From DATAES01 sp963721305 (lineage in GTDB: Bacteria > Actinomycetota > Acidimicrobiia > Acidimicrobiales > JACDCH01), in NCBI GenBank assembly GCA_963721305.1, contig CAVRIR010000003.1:372001-436000 (forward strand): a stretch of DNA of 64,000 nt, read 5' to 3'. The notes beneath the pieces are model-generated. The model searched no databases. It had not been told where the DNA came from and worked only from the letters and a program-made list of their open reading frames with translations. Position 1 is the first letter of the stretch; every line of letters begins with the position of its first letter. Below, in pieces: positions 25,090 to 34,145 of the stretch. Position numbers and translations under genes: made by a program.

Positions 25090-25871
25090 CCGTGACCGAT
25101 GTCGAACGCAAGGCGACCGATCGCAACTTCCTGCAACGACAGGCGTATGCGGACAGCTCGAAGCTGAACGCGCGCGTGTCGATCTACGCGTACAGCGAAC
25201 GTCCGCAGGACATCTGGACGTGGGTGCACGGTTGCGTCGACTGGCCGGACGGTGCGATCGCACTCGACGTCGGATGTGGTCCAGGCAACTATCTGCGCTT
25301 CCTACGACAGCACGAGCCAACGGTGCGCGCCATCGGGCTCGACCTGTCACCTGGCATGGCGGCCGAGGCGGCGTCCCATGCGCCGACGATCACCGGCGAC
25401 GTGGCCCACCTGCCATTGCCCCGTGCCACCGTCGACCGTGTGCTCGCGCCGCACATGCTGTACCACTGCCCCGACATCGCGGCGGCGATCGCAGAGCTCC
25501 GACGGGTGCTCCGCCCGGGTGGCGCACTGATCGCGGTGACGAACGCGCACGACCACCTCGCCGAGCTGTGGGCTGCTTACACCGCGGTGACCGGCGACGA
25601 ACCCAGCTTCTTCGTCGATCGCTTCAACCTCGAGAACGGCGAGCGGCTGTTGAGCGCCTCGTTCGACGATGTCCGTGTCGAGCGCACGGGCGTGACGCTG
25701 CTCGTTCCCGAGCCGCAACCGGTCGTCGACTACCTCGCCAGCACGTTCAACTTCGCCGATCGCGAGGACGACACCGTGCTCGACGAGATCGGGCGTCACG
25801 TCCAACGGATCATCGACAGCGAAGGCGTGTTCCGCATCCACACTGCGGGCGGCGCGTTCGTGTGTCGCTGA
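25086..25871 (+). CDS. Class I SAM-dependent methyltransferase
   Basis: A 261-residue methyltransferase with SAM motif I ALDVGCGPGNYLRF, motif II IGLDLSPGM, motif III-like LPLPRATVDRVLAPH and LRRVLRPGGALIAVTNA. The methylated substrate is unknown. The GTG start overlaps the nitroreductase stop, suggesting a shared task. The next gene begins 21 nt downstream in the same direction. Confidence 0.87.
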   Translation: MTVTDVERKATDRNFLQRQAYADSSKLNARVSIYAYSERPQDIWTWVHGCVDWPDGAIALDVGCGPGNYLRFLRQHEPTVRAIGLDLSPGMAAEAASHAPTITGDVAHLPLPRATVDRVLAPHMLYHCPDIAAAIAELRRVLRPGGALIAVTNAHDHLAELWAAYTAVTGDEPSFFVDRFNLENGERLLSASFDDVRVERTGVTLLVPEPQPVVDYLASTFNFADREDDTVLDEIGRHVQRIIDSEGVFRIHTAGGAFVCR

Positions 25872-25892
25872 GCCCGGTACTGTCCGGGCGCT

Positions 25893-26918
25893 ATGAGCAT
25901 CGGTGCGGACGTGAACCGGCAGATCCTTCTCGAGCGGCGACCTGATGGGCTCGTGCACCCCGGCGACTTCCGAACCGTCGACGGTGCCGTGCCCGAACCG
26001 GCCGACGGCGAGGTGTTGGTGCGCACGGACTGGCTCGGCATCGACGCCACCGTGCGCACGTGGCTCTCGCAGGCAGAGGGCTACATCCCGCCGGTCGAGG
26101 TCGGTGAGGTGGTTCGCTGCAGCGGCATCGGCACCGTCCTGCAGTCGAAGAGCGACAAGGTGCCCGAGGGCTCACTCGTCGCGACGTTGACCGGCTGGCA
26201 GGAGTACGCGGTCGTCGGCGACGACCCGATGCTGACGACGGTGCTGCCCGAGGGGTCCGATCCGCGGGCCTCCTTGAGCATCTTCGGCGCCGCGGGCATG
26301 ACCGCGTTCGTCGGCATGACGGAGATCGGCAAGATCTTTCCGGGGGAGACCGTGGTGGTCTCCGCTGCCGCCGGTGGGACGGGATCGCTCGCCGTGCAGA
26401 TCGCCAAGATCCACGGCTGCCGGGTCATCGGCATCGTCGGCAGCGACGAGAAGTGCCGGTGGCTCGTCGATGAGCTCGGCATCGACGGTGCGATCAACCA
26501 TCGGACCGATGACGTCGCGGCGCGGCTGAAGGAGCTGTGTCCCAAGCGCGTCGACGTGTTCTTCGACAACACCGGCGGACCGATTCTCGATGCCGTGCTC
26601 GGCCGGCTCGCCAACAACGGCCGCGTCGTGCTCTGCGGTGCGATCTCGTCGTACAACGACTTGCACAAACCGCCGGGGCCGGCGAACTACCTCAACCTGA
26701 TCTCGCGACGAGGCCGGATGCAGGGGTTCATCTCGTGGGACTACTGGGGCCGGTGGGCGGAGATCACCGAGCAGCTCGAGCGGTGGATGATCGAAGGGAA
26801 GTTGATCCACCGCGAGCACGTCTTCGAAGGACTCGACGCCGCACCCGACGCGCTCAACGCCATGTTCACGGGGGAGAACATCGGCAAGATCGTCGTGAAG
26901 GTCAACTCGCAGGGCTGA
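25893..26918 (+). CDS. Medium-chain (MDR) NADP-dependent quinone/enone reductase
   Basis: A 341-residue member of the zinc-free MDR branch close to prostaglandin reductase/leukotriene B4 12-hydroxydehydrogenase (CurA-like). It has an N-terminal GroES-like domain (EVLVRTDWLGIDATVR, SLVATLTGWQEYAVV), the nucleotide loop VVVSAAAGGTGSLAVQIAK, then FFDNTGGPILDAVLGRL and GRVVLCGAIS, all typical of this subgroup. It reduces activated double bonds with NADPH. It is tail-to-tail with the DUF255 gene, overlapping it by 17 bp. Confidence 0.9.
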   Translation: MSIGADVNRQILLERRPDGLVHPGDFRTVDGAVPEPADGEVLVRTDWLGIDATVRTWLSQAEGYIPPVEVGEVVRCSGIGTVLQSKSDKVPEGSLVATLTGWQEYAVVGDDPMLTTVLPEGSDPRASLSIFGAAGMTAFVGMTEIGKIFPGETVVVSAAAGGTGSLAVQIAKIHGCRVIGIVGSDEKCRWLVDELGIDGAINHRTDDVAARLKELCPKRVDVFFDNTGGPILDAVLGRLANNGRVVLCGAISSYNDLHKPPGPANYLNLISRRGRMQGFISWDYWGRWAEITEQLERWMIEGKLIHREHVFEGLDAAPDALNAMFTGENIGKIVVKVNSQG

Positions 26919-28902
26919 GTTGCAGCCGCAACGCGTCGGCGGTGTCGACCGGCGCGGCGCAGACGTAGTCGCGGCAGACGTACGCGAATCCGTCGCGTCG
27001 CTGCTCCCACAACGGTGACTCGTACGGCTCGCCCCACGCCAGCACCGCGTTCGGCAGGTACGTCGCGCGTGCCGCTTCGACCAGATCGCGCCGGTCACCG
27101 ATGACCGCGATCTCGGTGATGCCCGCGTCGATCATGTCGGCGGCTTCGAGGAGATGTGCGAACGCGGTCGGATGTTGACCTGCGACCCGTCCGAGCATGC
27201 GCACGATCGCGTCCGCGTGCTCGCGGTAGCGGTCGACACCGGTCAGCGCCGCGAGCCGGACCAACCCGACGGCCGCCATCGAGCTCGCCGACGGCGTCGC
27301 GTTGTCGAGCAGGTCCTTCTGGCGGCTGATCAGCGGTTCGCCGTCGTTGCCGATGGTGAACAGGCCGGCGCCGTCGCCGTCCCAGAACAAGTCGAGCAAC
27401 GCGCTCGCCGCATCGCTCGCCGCGACGATCCACCGCGCCTCGCCGGTGGCCTCGGCGAGCCGTGTGAAGGCTTCGACGAGCGCGGCGTGATCGGCGGCGA
27501 ACGCGGGCGTGTGCGCGCCGTGTTCGGACTGCCACGCGCGCAACCATCGGCCATCGCTTCGGCGCAGCTCACGCAGGAGGAACTCGCCGTTGGCGACGGC
27601 GGCATCGAGCCAGTCACGACGCCCGGTCGCGGCCGCCGCCTCGGCGAGCGTCGCGAGGAAGAGTGCGTTCCACTCCGTCAGGACCTTGTCGTCGAGGCCG
27701 GGACGTATCCGGTGCTCACGAGCAGCGAACAACCGGGCGCGCGCTTCTTCGACCTCCGGCGGTCGGATGAGATCGCCTCGACGTGCGATGCGGTTGAGGA
27801 TGTTGGCGCCTTCGAAGTTGCCGTCGTCGGTGACGCCGTACCACTCGATCGCGGCCGCGGACAGCGCGCCGTCGTCGTCGTCGAGCACGGCGCGTATCTC
27901 GTGCGGCGTCCACACGTAGAACTTGCCTTCGACCCCTTCCGAGTCGGCGTCCTCGGCGCAGTAGAAGCCGCCGTCCGCGTGGCGCAGGTCGCGAAGCACG
28001 TACCCGATCGTTTCGTCGAGCACCTGTCGGTACACGTCCGATCCCGTGACCTGCCACGCGTGCAGGTACACCCGCGCGAGGAGCGCCTGGTCGTAGAGCA
28101 TCTTCTCGAAGTGCGGCACGAGCCAGACGCGGTCCACCGAGTACCGCGCGAAGCCGCCTCCGAGATGGTCGTACATCCCGCCTGACGCCATCGCGTCGAG
28201 GGAAGTCTCTACCGTCGCGAGCGTGACCGGCGAGTGGTTGCGCTCGTGCGCGCGCAGCAACAGGTCCAGGCTCATGGTCTGCGGGAACTTCGGCGCCCCG
28301 CCGAAGCCACCCCATTCGTCGTCGTGCTGCTCACGCAACTGCTTGTACGCGGCGCTCAGGATCTCGGCCCCAGACACTTCGTCGGCAGTCGCGATGTTGC
28401 CGAGCGCGCTCTGGTTGACCGCGTCGGTCAGCTCCGTTGCATTCCCGAGGAGCTGATCACGGCGATTGCGCCACGCGTCGTCGATGGCACGACACAGCTC
28501 GACGAACGCGGGCAGGCCATGTCGAGGTTGCTTCGGGAAGTAGGTGCCGCAGTAGAACGGCCGGCCGTCCGGCGTGCAGAAGACCGTCATCGGCCAGCCG
28601 CCCTGACCGGTCATCGCCTGCGTCGCGGCCATGTAGATCGCATCGACGTCGGGCCGCTCTTCGCGATCGATCTTGATGTTGACGAACAGCTCGTTCATGA
28701 CCGCCGCGGTCGCGGGATCTTCGAACGATTCGTGCGCCATCACGTGACACCAATGGCACGCGGAGTAGCCCACGGACAGCAGGAGCGGCTTGTCCTCGGC
28801 GCGCGCCCGCTCGAACGCGTCCTCACCCCACTGGTACCAGTCGACCGGGTTGTCCTGATGCTGGCGCAGGTACGGACTCGTCGCGCCGGCCAGACGGTTC
28901 AC
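26902..28902 (-). CDS. DUF255 thioredoxin-domain protein (YyaL/SSP411 type)
   Basis: A 666-residue protein with an N-terminal thioredoxin-like domain (SPYLRQHQDNPVDWYQWG, then the active-site motif SACHWCHVM) followed by a six-hairpin/glucanase-like alpha toroid (HFEKMLYDQALLARVYLHAW, GKFYVWTPHEI). The family is widespread but its role is not settled; a redox or carbohydrate-linked function has been suggested. GTG 28902 gives the family start VNRLAGATSPYL; further in-frame residues up to 28989 would overlap the cupredoxin gene. It is probably co-transcribed with that gene. Confidence 0.9.
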   Translation of the reverse strand: MNRLAGATSPYLRQHQDNPVDWYQWGEDAFERARAEDKPLLLSVGYSACHWCHVMAHESFEDPATAAVMNELFVNIKIDREERPDVDAIYMAATQAMTGQGGWPMTVFCTPDGRPFYCGTYFPKQPRHGLPAFVELCRAIDDAWRNRRDQLLGNATELTDAVNQSALGNIATADEVSGAEILSAAYKQLREQHDDEWGGFGGAPKFPQTMSLDLLLRAHERNHSPVTLATVETSLDAMASGGMYDHLGGGFARYSVDRVWLVPHFEKMLYDQALLARVYLHAWQVTGSDVYRQVLDETIGYVLRDLRHADGGFYCAEDADSEGVEGKFYVWTPHEIRAVLDDDDGALSAAAIEWYGVTDDGNFEGANILNRIARRGDLIRPPEVEEARARLFAAREHRIRPGLDDKVLTEWNALFLATLAEAAAATGRRDWLDAAVANGEFLLRELRRSDGRWLRAWQSEHGAHTPAFAADHAALVEAFTRLAEATGEARWIVAASDAASALLDLFWDGDGAGLFTIGNDGEPLISRQKDLLDNATPSASSMAAVGLVRLAALTGVDRYREHADAIVRMLGRVAGQHPTAFAHLLEAADMIDAGITEIAVIGDRRDLVEAARATYLPNAVLAWGEPYESPLWEQRRDGFAYVCRDYVCAAPVDTADALRLQLSPAS

Positions 28903-29501
28903 CCGGTGGAACCTACCGGGATCGCGATCAGGGGTAGCCGTAGCCGCCGTTGTTGGACGCGCTGGAGGTCGAGGCGGTCGAGGACGCACTCGACGTGCTG
29001 GCCGGATCCGCCACCGCCAGTTCCGCCACCGGCACCGGCGCCTGCGCTGCTCACCGTGTCACCCGTGTTGAAGAAGAACGCGCCCTGCATGCCCGAGCTC
29101 TGATGGAAGTTGCAGTGGAACTCGGTCGCGCCCGATTGGGGCAGCGTGACCTGCACGTCGGCCGTCTTGCCCGGCTGTACCTCCTGGTTCACGCCGAGGG
29201 CGGCGCTCGTGAAGGTGTGGGCGTTCTTGCCCTGGTTCTCCAGGTGGAGCGACAGGGTCTGACCGGGCGTGCCCTGGATGAACGTGGGCTCGAAGTAGAA
29301 GTCGTCCATCTCGACGTCGAGCTCGTTCCCGGACGCGGTCTTCGTCCCTTTGTTGTTCGTCGTCCCGGAGAGCGCGACCGGCGCACTGGCCGCCGAGGCG
29401 GTGCTCGCCGTCGAGTTGTTCGACGCCGTGGTCTTGGAGCTGCCACCGCAGCCGGCTGCGACGAGTGTCACGGCCCCGATCAGAAGCATGATCTTTCGCA
29501 C
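28899..29501 (-). CDS. Cupredoxin-like lipoprotein (possible frameshift near the C-terminus)
   Basis: From GTG 29501 the product begins with a lipoprotein signal peptide (MLLIGAVTLVAAGCGG, lipobox AAGC), a Ser/Thr/Ala linker and a cupredoxin domain. The copper ligands are visible: His in NAHTFTS, then Cys and His in EFHCNFHQSSGM and the following Met. It should be an extracytoplasmic copper or electron-transfer protein. As read, the tail runs into the next gene. Skipping one base near 28990-29005 gives instead the Ser/Ala-rich end TSSASSTASTSSASNNGGYG with a stop at 28928, a more natural C-terminus. It is divergent from the sigma gene by 16 bp. Confidence 0.82.
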   Translation of the reverse strand: MRKIMLLIGAVTLVAAGCGGSSKTTASNNSTASTASAASAPVALSGTTNNKGTKTASGNELDVEMDDFYFEPTFIQGTPGQTLSLHLENQGKNAHTFTSAALGVNQEVQPGKTADVQVTLPQSGATEFHCNFHQSSGMQGAFFFNTGDTVSSAGAGAGGGTGGGGSGQHVECVLDRLDLQRVQQRRLRLPLIAIPVGSTG

Positions 29502-29517
29502 GCGGCACACTACGGAG

Positions 29518-30138
29518 ATGGGTGCGAGACGGATTGCGCTCGTGCGCAATCTCCGCGGCGCCGGCAGCCGTACCTCAGACGTGTGGGATGTGTCGGACGA
29601 GGCTTTGGTCGCGGGCGTGGCGACGGGCGACCGTGACGCGGCGCTCGCCTTCGTGCGCCGGTTCCAGCGGATGGTGTTCGGCTGCGCCCTCGCGATCGTC
29701 AATGACCGTGGCCGGGCCGAGGATGTCGCCCAAGAGGCCTTCGTGCGGGCGTGGCGCCACGCCGAGGCCTACGACGCCCGCCGCGGTTCCGTCGCCACCT
29801 GGCTCATGGCGATCACTCGCAACCTGTCCATCGACACGTTGCGAGTCGAGCGGGTACGTCCCGCCGATGTCGTCGACATCGTGGATCTCAGGCTCGTCGA
29901 TCCGGAGGTCGGACCGGACGAGTTGGCCGGGCGCAGCAGCGAGGTGGCACGGGCGATGACCGCGCTCCGTGGCCTCCCCGAAGAGCAGCGCCGCGCCGTC
30001 GTGCTCGCCTCCGTCTACGGCCGCACCGCGGCCGAGATCAGCGAGCTCGAACAGATCCCGCTGGGCACGGCGAAGACGCGTGTCCGCACCGGCCTCATCC
30101 GTCTGCGCAGCGTTCTGGCGACGGAGGCGCAGACATGA
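29518..30138 (+). CDS. ECF-type RNA polymerase sigma factor
   Basis: A 206-residue group IV sigma factor. Region 2 includes FVRRFQRMVFGCAL, EDVAQEAFVRAWRHAE and the -10 recognition part GSVATWLMAITRNLSID. Region 4 is LRGLPEEQRRAVVLASVYGRTAAEI followed by IPLGTAKTRVRTGLIRLR. ATG 29518 is the first start; GTG 29581 would also leave both domains intact and would free more room for divergent promoters. The stop overlaps the anti-sigma ATG (ATGA), the standard regulatory pair. Confidence 0.92.
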   Translation: MGARRIALVRNLRGAGSRTSDVWDVSDEALVAGVATGDRDAALAFVRRFQRMVFGCALAIVNDRGRAEDVAQEAFVRAWRHAEAYDARRGSVATWLMAITRNLSIDTLRVERVRPADVVDIVDLRLVDPEVGPDELAGRSSEVARAMTALRGLPEEQRRAVVLASVYGRTAAEISELEQIPLGTAKTRVRTGLIRLRSVLATEAQT

Positions 30139-30797
30139 TCACCTGCGCCGACATCGCCGCGGTCGCCCCGGACCTCGCGCTCGGCACGCTCTCCGGCGTC
30201 GAGCGGGCGGAAGCGCTCGAGCACCTCGAGTCGTGCCGCCGGTGCCGTGAGATCGTCGAAGAGCTCTCGTCGACCGTCGACGTCATCGCCTCGCTCGCAC
30301 CACCGGCCGAACCGCCGGCGGGATTCGAAGAGCGGGTGCTCGCCCGGCTCGAGTTCGAAGGGGTGCGGCGCTCACGCCGCCCTGCCCGCTGGGTCCTCGT
30401 CGCGGCCGCCGTGCTCGTGGCCGGCGTGTTGTTCGCCGGCGGTGCGCTGTGGCTGCGGCACACCGGTTCGTCGGCGGGCGACTCGGACGAAGTCGCGGCC
30501 TTCACGATGCAGACCCCGAGCGGTCGGACGGTGGGCGAGGCCTATCTCCACGCCGGTGATTCGACGTGGGTGTTCCTCGACGTCCCGGGCTGGGCCAAGG
30601 GCAACACCGGCGCAGCACCGGACTACGCCCTGCGCGTGACCACCGACGACGGCCAGTCGGTCTCGGTGCCGGCGGACTTCGCCAGCGGCGGCGGTGGCTG
30701 GGGCACCGAGATCGCCGTCGACGGCGCCCACGTCCGCGAACTCGCGCTCGTCGACGCCTCCGGTCACGTCTGGTGCACCGCGGCGGTGCCTGCCTAG
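30135..30797 (+). CDS. Zinc-binding anti-sigma factor, RskA-like
   Basis: A 220-residue membrane anti-sigma factor. Residues 1-60 hold the sigma-binding zinc domain with the H-x3-C-x2-C motif HLESCRRC. One transmembrane helix (about residues 85-108, WVLVAAAVLVAGVLFAGGALW) follows, and the extracytoplasmic part resembles the RskA (anti-sigma-K) C-terminal domain (GEAYLHAGDSTWVFLDVPG, YALRVTTDDGQ). The release signal is unknown; regulated proteolysis is typical of the family. A palindromic element follows 16 nt after the stop. Confidence 0.9.
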   Translation: MITCADIAAVAPDLALGTLSGVERAEALEHLESCRRCREIVEELSSTVDVIASLAPPAEPPAGFEERVLARLEFEGVRRSRRPARWVLVAAAVLVAGVLFAGGALWLRHTGSSAGDSDEVAAFTMQTPSGRTVGEAYLHAGDSTWVFLDVPGWAKGNTGAAPDYALRVTTDDGQSVSVPADFASGGGGWGTEIAVDGAHVRELALVDASGHVWCTAAVPA

Positions 30798-30813
30798 CCG
30801 GCCGGCACGGCAC

Positions 30814-30863
30814 GAATGTTGGATGGAAACGGGCGCTCTGGCGCCCGTTTCTCCCCGGAGTTC
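30814..30863 (+). repeat. 50-bp palindromic 3'-end element, copy 3
   Basis: Same flanks as copy 1 (GAATGTTGGATGG ... CTCCCCGGAGTTC). The core at 30827-30850 reads GGGCGC-TCTG-GCGCCC, so the centre is changed from CATG to a TCTG loop while the stem is kept. It lies 16 nt after the anti-sigma stop, same orientation. Confidence 0.9.
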
Positions 30864-30925
30864 GACGTGAAGGGTCACCGTCGTCCCCATGCGCGTCGTG
30901 GAAGGCTGCCGTGGTGACTGGAACC

Positions 30926-31717
30926 ATGGCCGCACCCCGCGAGTTGCACTCCGGCAACCCGGCACTGAGCGAGAAGTTCGTCGAAGCGCACCTCGTCGCG
31001 AGTGACGCGAAACGCATGTCGGTCGCAGGCGTCAGCATCAAGACGCTGTTCCTGCTGGCCGTCCTGGCGGCTGGGGGCGCCTGGGGATGGGAGTCCGCGG
31101 TCAAGCCCGTCGGCGTCGACGTCGGCGGCGGCTACGCCAACACGACCGTCACCATCCCCGGCGGCTTCTGGTTGGCCAGCTTCGGCGCCCTGCTCCTCGG
31201 GATCTTCATCGTGGTCAACCCCGCACGCGCCGCTCTGTTCGCAACGCTGTACGCGGTCTGTGAGGGGTTCTGCCTCGGCGCGATCTCCGCGATGTTCGAT
31301 GCGCAGACCGAGGGAATCGTCGGCGCCGCCATCCTCTCGACGGTCTGCGTCTTCGTCGCTTCGTTGTTCCTCTACGCCACCCGGATCGTCAAGCCCACGC
31401 AGCGGATGGCCTTCGCGGTGTTCGCAGGCATCCTCGGTCTCGCGTTCCTCTACACGTTCGTGTTCATCCTCTCGATCTTCAACTGGAGCTGGTTGTACAG
31501 CGACAGCTTTCGCTCGGTCGGCATCGTCGTGACGCTGATCGCCATCGTGTTGGCCGCGCTCAGCCTGATGCTCGACTTCGCGACGATCGAGGGCGGTGTG
31601 CAGGTCGGGGCACCGAAGCAGTTCGAGTGGTACGGCGCGTTCGGATTGATGGTCACGCTCGTGTGGCTGTACATCTCGATCCTCAAACTGCTGGCGCTGC
31701 TCGCTCGCAACCGGTGA
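30926..31717 (+). CDS. Bax inhibitor-1/YccA-family membrane protein
   Basis: A 263-residue polytopic protein with about seven transmembrane helices. The short polar N-terminus includes SGNPALSEKF, the start typical of actinobacterial BI-1/YccA-like proteins; the body has TLYAVCEGFCLGAISAMF and the C-terminal LMLDFATIEGGVQVGAPKQFEWYGAFGLM, a family hallmark. Homologues act as pH-sensitive calcium leak channels; the role here is not known. ATG 30926 is chosen; GTG 30914 is an alternative. Confidence 0.88.
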   Translation: MAAPRELHSGNPALSEKFVEAHLVASDAKRMSVAGVSIKTLFLLAVLAAGGAWGWESAVKPVGVDVGGGYANTTVTIPGGFWLASFGALLLGIFIVVNPARAALFATLYAVCEGFCLGAISAMFDAQTEGIVGAAILSTVCVFVASLFLYATRIVKPTQRMAFAVFAGILGLAFLYTFVFILSIFNWSWLYSDSFRSVGIVVTLIAIVLAALSLMLDFATIEGGVQVGAPKQFEWYGAFGLMVTLVWLYISILKLLALLARNR

Positions 31718-31733
31718 TGTCCGAGCGGCTTCG

Positions 31734-32483
31734 ATGGATCCTCTGAGGAGGACCGCGCTCGTCGCCGGGCTCCTCTATCTGGTCACGTTTGCCAGCTCGA
31801 TCCCGGCTGTCTTCCTGCTCGACCCGGTGTTGAACGACGCGAACTACATCGTCAGCTCCGGCGCCGACACGCGCGTGATCTGTGGTTGCCTGCTCGATCT
31901 CGTCAACGCTCTCGCGTGCATCGGCACCGCCGTCGTGTTGTTCCCCATCGTGAAACGCCAGCACGAAGGCGCGGCGTTGGGCTTTGTGACTTCCCGGATG
32001 CTCGAGGCCGCGATCATCGTCATCGGTGTCGTCTCGCTCCTCGCCGTCGTGACTTTGCGCCAGGACATCGGCGGGCCGGCGGCGGTCGACTCCACCTCCC
32101 TCGTACAGATCGGCAGAGCGCTCGTCGCCGTGCGCGACTGGACGTTCACGCTCGGGCCGGGACTCATGCCCGGCATCAACGCCTTGCTGCTGGGCTACCT
32201 CATGTTTCGATCCGGACTCGTGCCCCGGCTCATCCCTGTCATGGGGCTGATCGGCGCGCCGCTGTTGATCGCGTCCGCGATCACGACCGTCGTGCGCGGC
32301 AACGACCAGGTCACCGCCCTCGCCGCGATCGCCACGATTCCGATCTTCCTGTGGGAGCTCTCGCTCGGCGTCTGGCTGGTCTTCAAGGGATTCCAACCGT
32401 CACCCATCACCGATCCGGACACACGGCGTGACGCGTCAGGGAGTGGCGAGCACGTCGGCGGCGGAACGCAGTTGCGGTCGTGA
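31734..32483 (+). CDS. DUF4386-family membrane protein
   Basis: A 249-residue membrane protein with about six transmembrane helices and the DUF4386 pattern: RRTALVAGLLYLVTFASSIP near the start, then FTLGPGLMPGINALLLGYLM and LVPRLIPVMGLIGAPLLI. Its function is unknown. The last 48 bases overlap the convergent hydrolase gene. It starts 16 nt after the BI-1 gene and may share its transcript. Confidence 0.85.
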   Translation: MDPLRRTALVAGLLYLVTFASSIPAVFLLDPVLNDANYIVSSGADTRVICGCLLDLVNALACIGTAVVLFPIVKRQHEGAALGFVTSRMLEAAIIVIGVVSLLAVVTLRQDIGGPAAVDSTSLVQIGRALVAVRDWTFTLGPGLMPGINALLLGYLMFRSGLVPRLIPVMGLIGAPLLIASAITTVVRGNDQVTALAAIATIPIFLWELSLGVWLVFKGFQPSPITDPDTRRDASGSGEHVGGGTQLRS

Positions 32484-33485
32484 CCGGTCGACCAGGATCG
32501 GTGCGTCGGGCTCGGCCGACAGAGCCCCGGGTTCGTCGGGTGAGTTGCCGTCGAGCACACGGGTGATCACCTCGACGAAACCGTCCGGGTCGTCGTCTTG
32601 GAGGTAGTGGTTCGCTCGGGGAAGAAACCACAGCTCGTTCACCCCAGGCTTTGTCGCCAGATGTTCGTGCCAGACGTGGGTGGCGACACGCGGCGGCGAC
32701 ACGGTGTCGTGCAGGCCCCAGAGCACGGTTGTCGGGATCGACGACCGCGCCAGTGTCGCGAGCCATTCGATTTCGTGCTCGGCACGTTCGACGAGGTACT
32801 GGATCGTGTCGTGCAGCACCGACGTGCCGTCGTTGTACGCGAACGTGTCCGCCAGCGCGGCGATCGTGGGATCAACGAGTGTGCGCGGCGGTGTGAAGGT
32901 GGTCTGCCCCATTCCCGTCGCGAGCGCGCTCGGCGTCACGGCGTCGAGAACCGAGGGTGCGGTGTCGGCGTGCAGGACGAGTCGTTGGAACGTGGTGAGG
33001 CTCGACAACGGCAGGAACATGTTGCCGTTGCTGAGCACGAGGTTCGTGATCTCGAACGACGAGTCACCGTTCGTGCCATGCGCCGCGAACGTCAACGCGA
33101 CGCTGTCACCTCTGTCGTGCGCGACGATGGCGCCCCGATCCGCGCCGACGATCTCGTGCAGGTAGTGATCGAGCAAAAGGCTGTCGTTGCCGACCGTGTA
33201 GCGCACGTCCTTCGGCTTGTCGGAGAAACCGAAGCCGGGAAAGTCCAGAACGCAGACCCGGCGCTCTTCCGCGAGGCGCGGGGCGACGTCGTACCAGTCG
33301 ATGCTGCTCGTCGGGAACCCGTGGACGAGGACCAGCACGGGTGCGTCGCGGTCACCGAACTCGGCATGGAAGATCCGCTTCTCAGCGACGCCGGCATCTT
33401 TCTCGTGCGACGACCACATGAAGAAGTCGCCGCCGTCGAGCCACTCACGCGCACGCCCGTCCATCCTCGGTGCCACCTCACTCAC
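32436..33485 (-). CDS. Alpha/beta hydrolase, epoxide hydrolase/haloalkane dehalogenase-like
   Basis: A 349-residue alpha/beta hydrolase. The oxyanion motif is LVHGFPTSSIDWYD, the nucleophile elbow reads IVAHDRGDSVAL with Asp at the nucleophile position as in epoxide hydrolases and haloalkane dehalogenases, and the His end is RANHYLQDDDPDGF. VLDFPGFGFSDKP is also typical. The substrate is unknown. The start is a GTG at 33485. It overlaps the tail of the DUF4386 gene. Confidence 0.87.
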   Translation of the reverse strand: MSEVAPRMDGRAREWLDGGDFFMWSSHEKDAGVAEKRIFHAEFGDRDAPVLVLVHGFPTSSIDWYDVAPRLAEERRVCVLDFPGFGFSDKPKDVRYTVGNDSLLLDHYLHEIVGADRGAIVAHDRGDSVALTFAAHGTNGDSSFEITNLVLSNGNMFLPLSSLTTFQRLVLHADTAPSVLDAVTPSALATGMGQTTFTPPRTLVDPTIAALADTFAYNDGTSVLHDTIQYLVERAEHEIEWLATLARSSIPTTVLWGLHDTVSPPRVATHVWHEHLATKPGVNELWFLPRANHYLQDDDPDGFVEVITRVLDGNSPDEPGALSAEPDAPILVDRSRPQLRSAADVLATP

Positions 33486-33509
33486 CCACGCAACGACGTC
33501 CGAGCAAGG

Positions 33510-34076
33510 CTAGGTGGTTGCGAAGCGAGCGACGTATTGCCAGCGCATGCCGCGCCGGCCGACAGGGAAGAGGCCATCGGTACCGACCAACGTGGACAGC
33601 CGATCGAAGGGGATGAAGTCACTGTCGCGTCGGGTTTCGCAGACGACGAGCGTTCCGTGTTCTCGGAGCAGTCGTCGCGCCTCACCGATGCACTTGCTCG
33701 GCTCGGGAACCTCGCCGAGGACGGTCGCGACAACGGTGTTGTCGAAGGTCGCGGTGCGAAACGGCAGATGCATCGCGTCGGCGACGACGAATTGGACGTT
33801 CGTTCGGTCCGCGAGCCGGTCGCGGGCGAGTCGGGTCATGTCCAACTGCAGGTCGAGCACGGTCAGCCGACCGTTCGGCAGCGCCTCGGCGATCGAGGGG
33901 CTGAAGTAGCCGGGGCCCGAGCCGATCTCCACGACACGCGCGTCCTGCGCGAGCTCCATGGCATGCACCGTGCGAGGCGCCGACTGCACGAACCGGCGCA
34001 ACGGGTTCAGCAGCGACTTGGCACTCGACGCCGGAAAGACCTGTCCCCGGCCCATCCCGAACTCGCGATCCGACAA
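33510..34076 (-). CDS. Class I SAM-dependent methyltransferase
   Basis: A 188-residue methyltransferase with motif I VVEIGSGPGYFSPSIAEAL, acidic motif II LTVLDLQLDM, the nucleotide-side motif VVADAMHLPF and ARRLLREHGTLVVCE. The N-terminal FPASSAKSLLNPLRRF resembles UbiE/COQ5-like small methyltransferases. The substrate is unknown. It is oriented like the hydrolase downstream, with 24 nt between them. Confidence 0.83.
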   Translation of the reverse strand: MSDREFGMGRGQVFPASSAKSLLNPLRRFVQSAPRTVHAMELAQDARVVEIGSGPGYFSPSIAEALPNGRLTVLDLQLDMTRLARDRLADRTNVQFVVADAMHLPFRTATFDNTVVATVLGEVPEPSKCIGEARRLLREHGTLVVCETRRDSDFIPFDRLSTLVGTDGLFPVGRRGMRWQYVARFATT

Positions 34077-34145
34077 CGCCGCCCCCTCACGTGTCGATCC
34101 GACAGCGCCCCCCGCTCGGATGAGCGAACGCTATACCGCGGCCGG

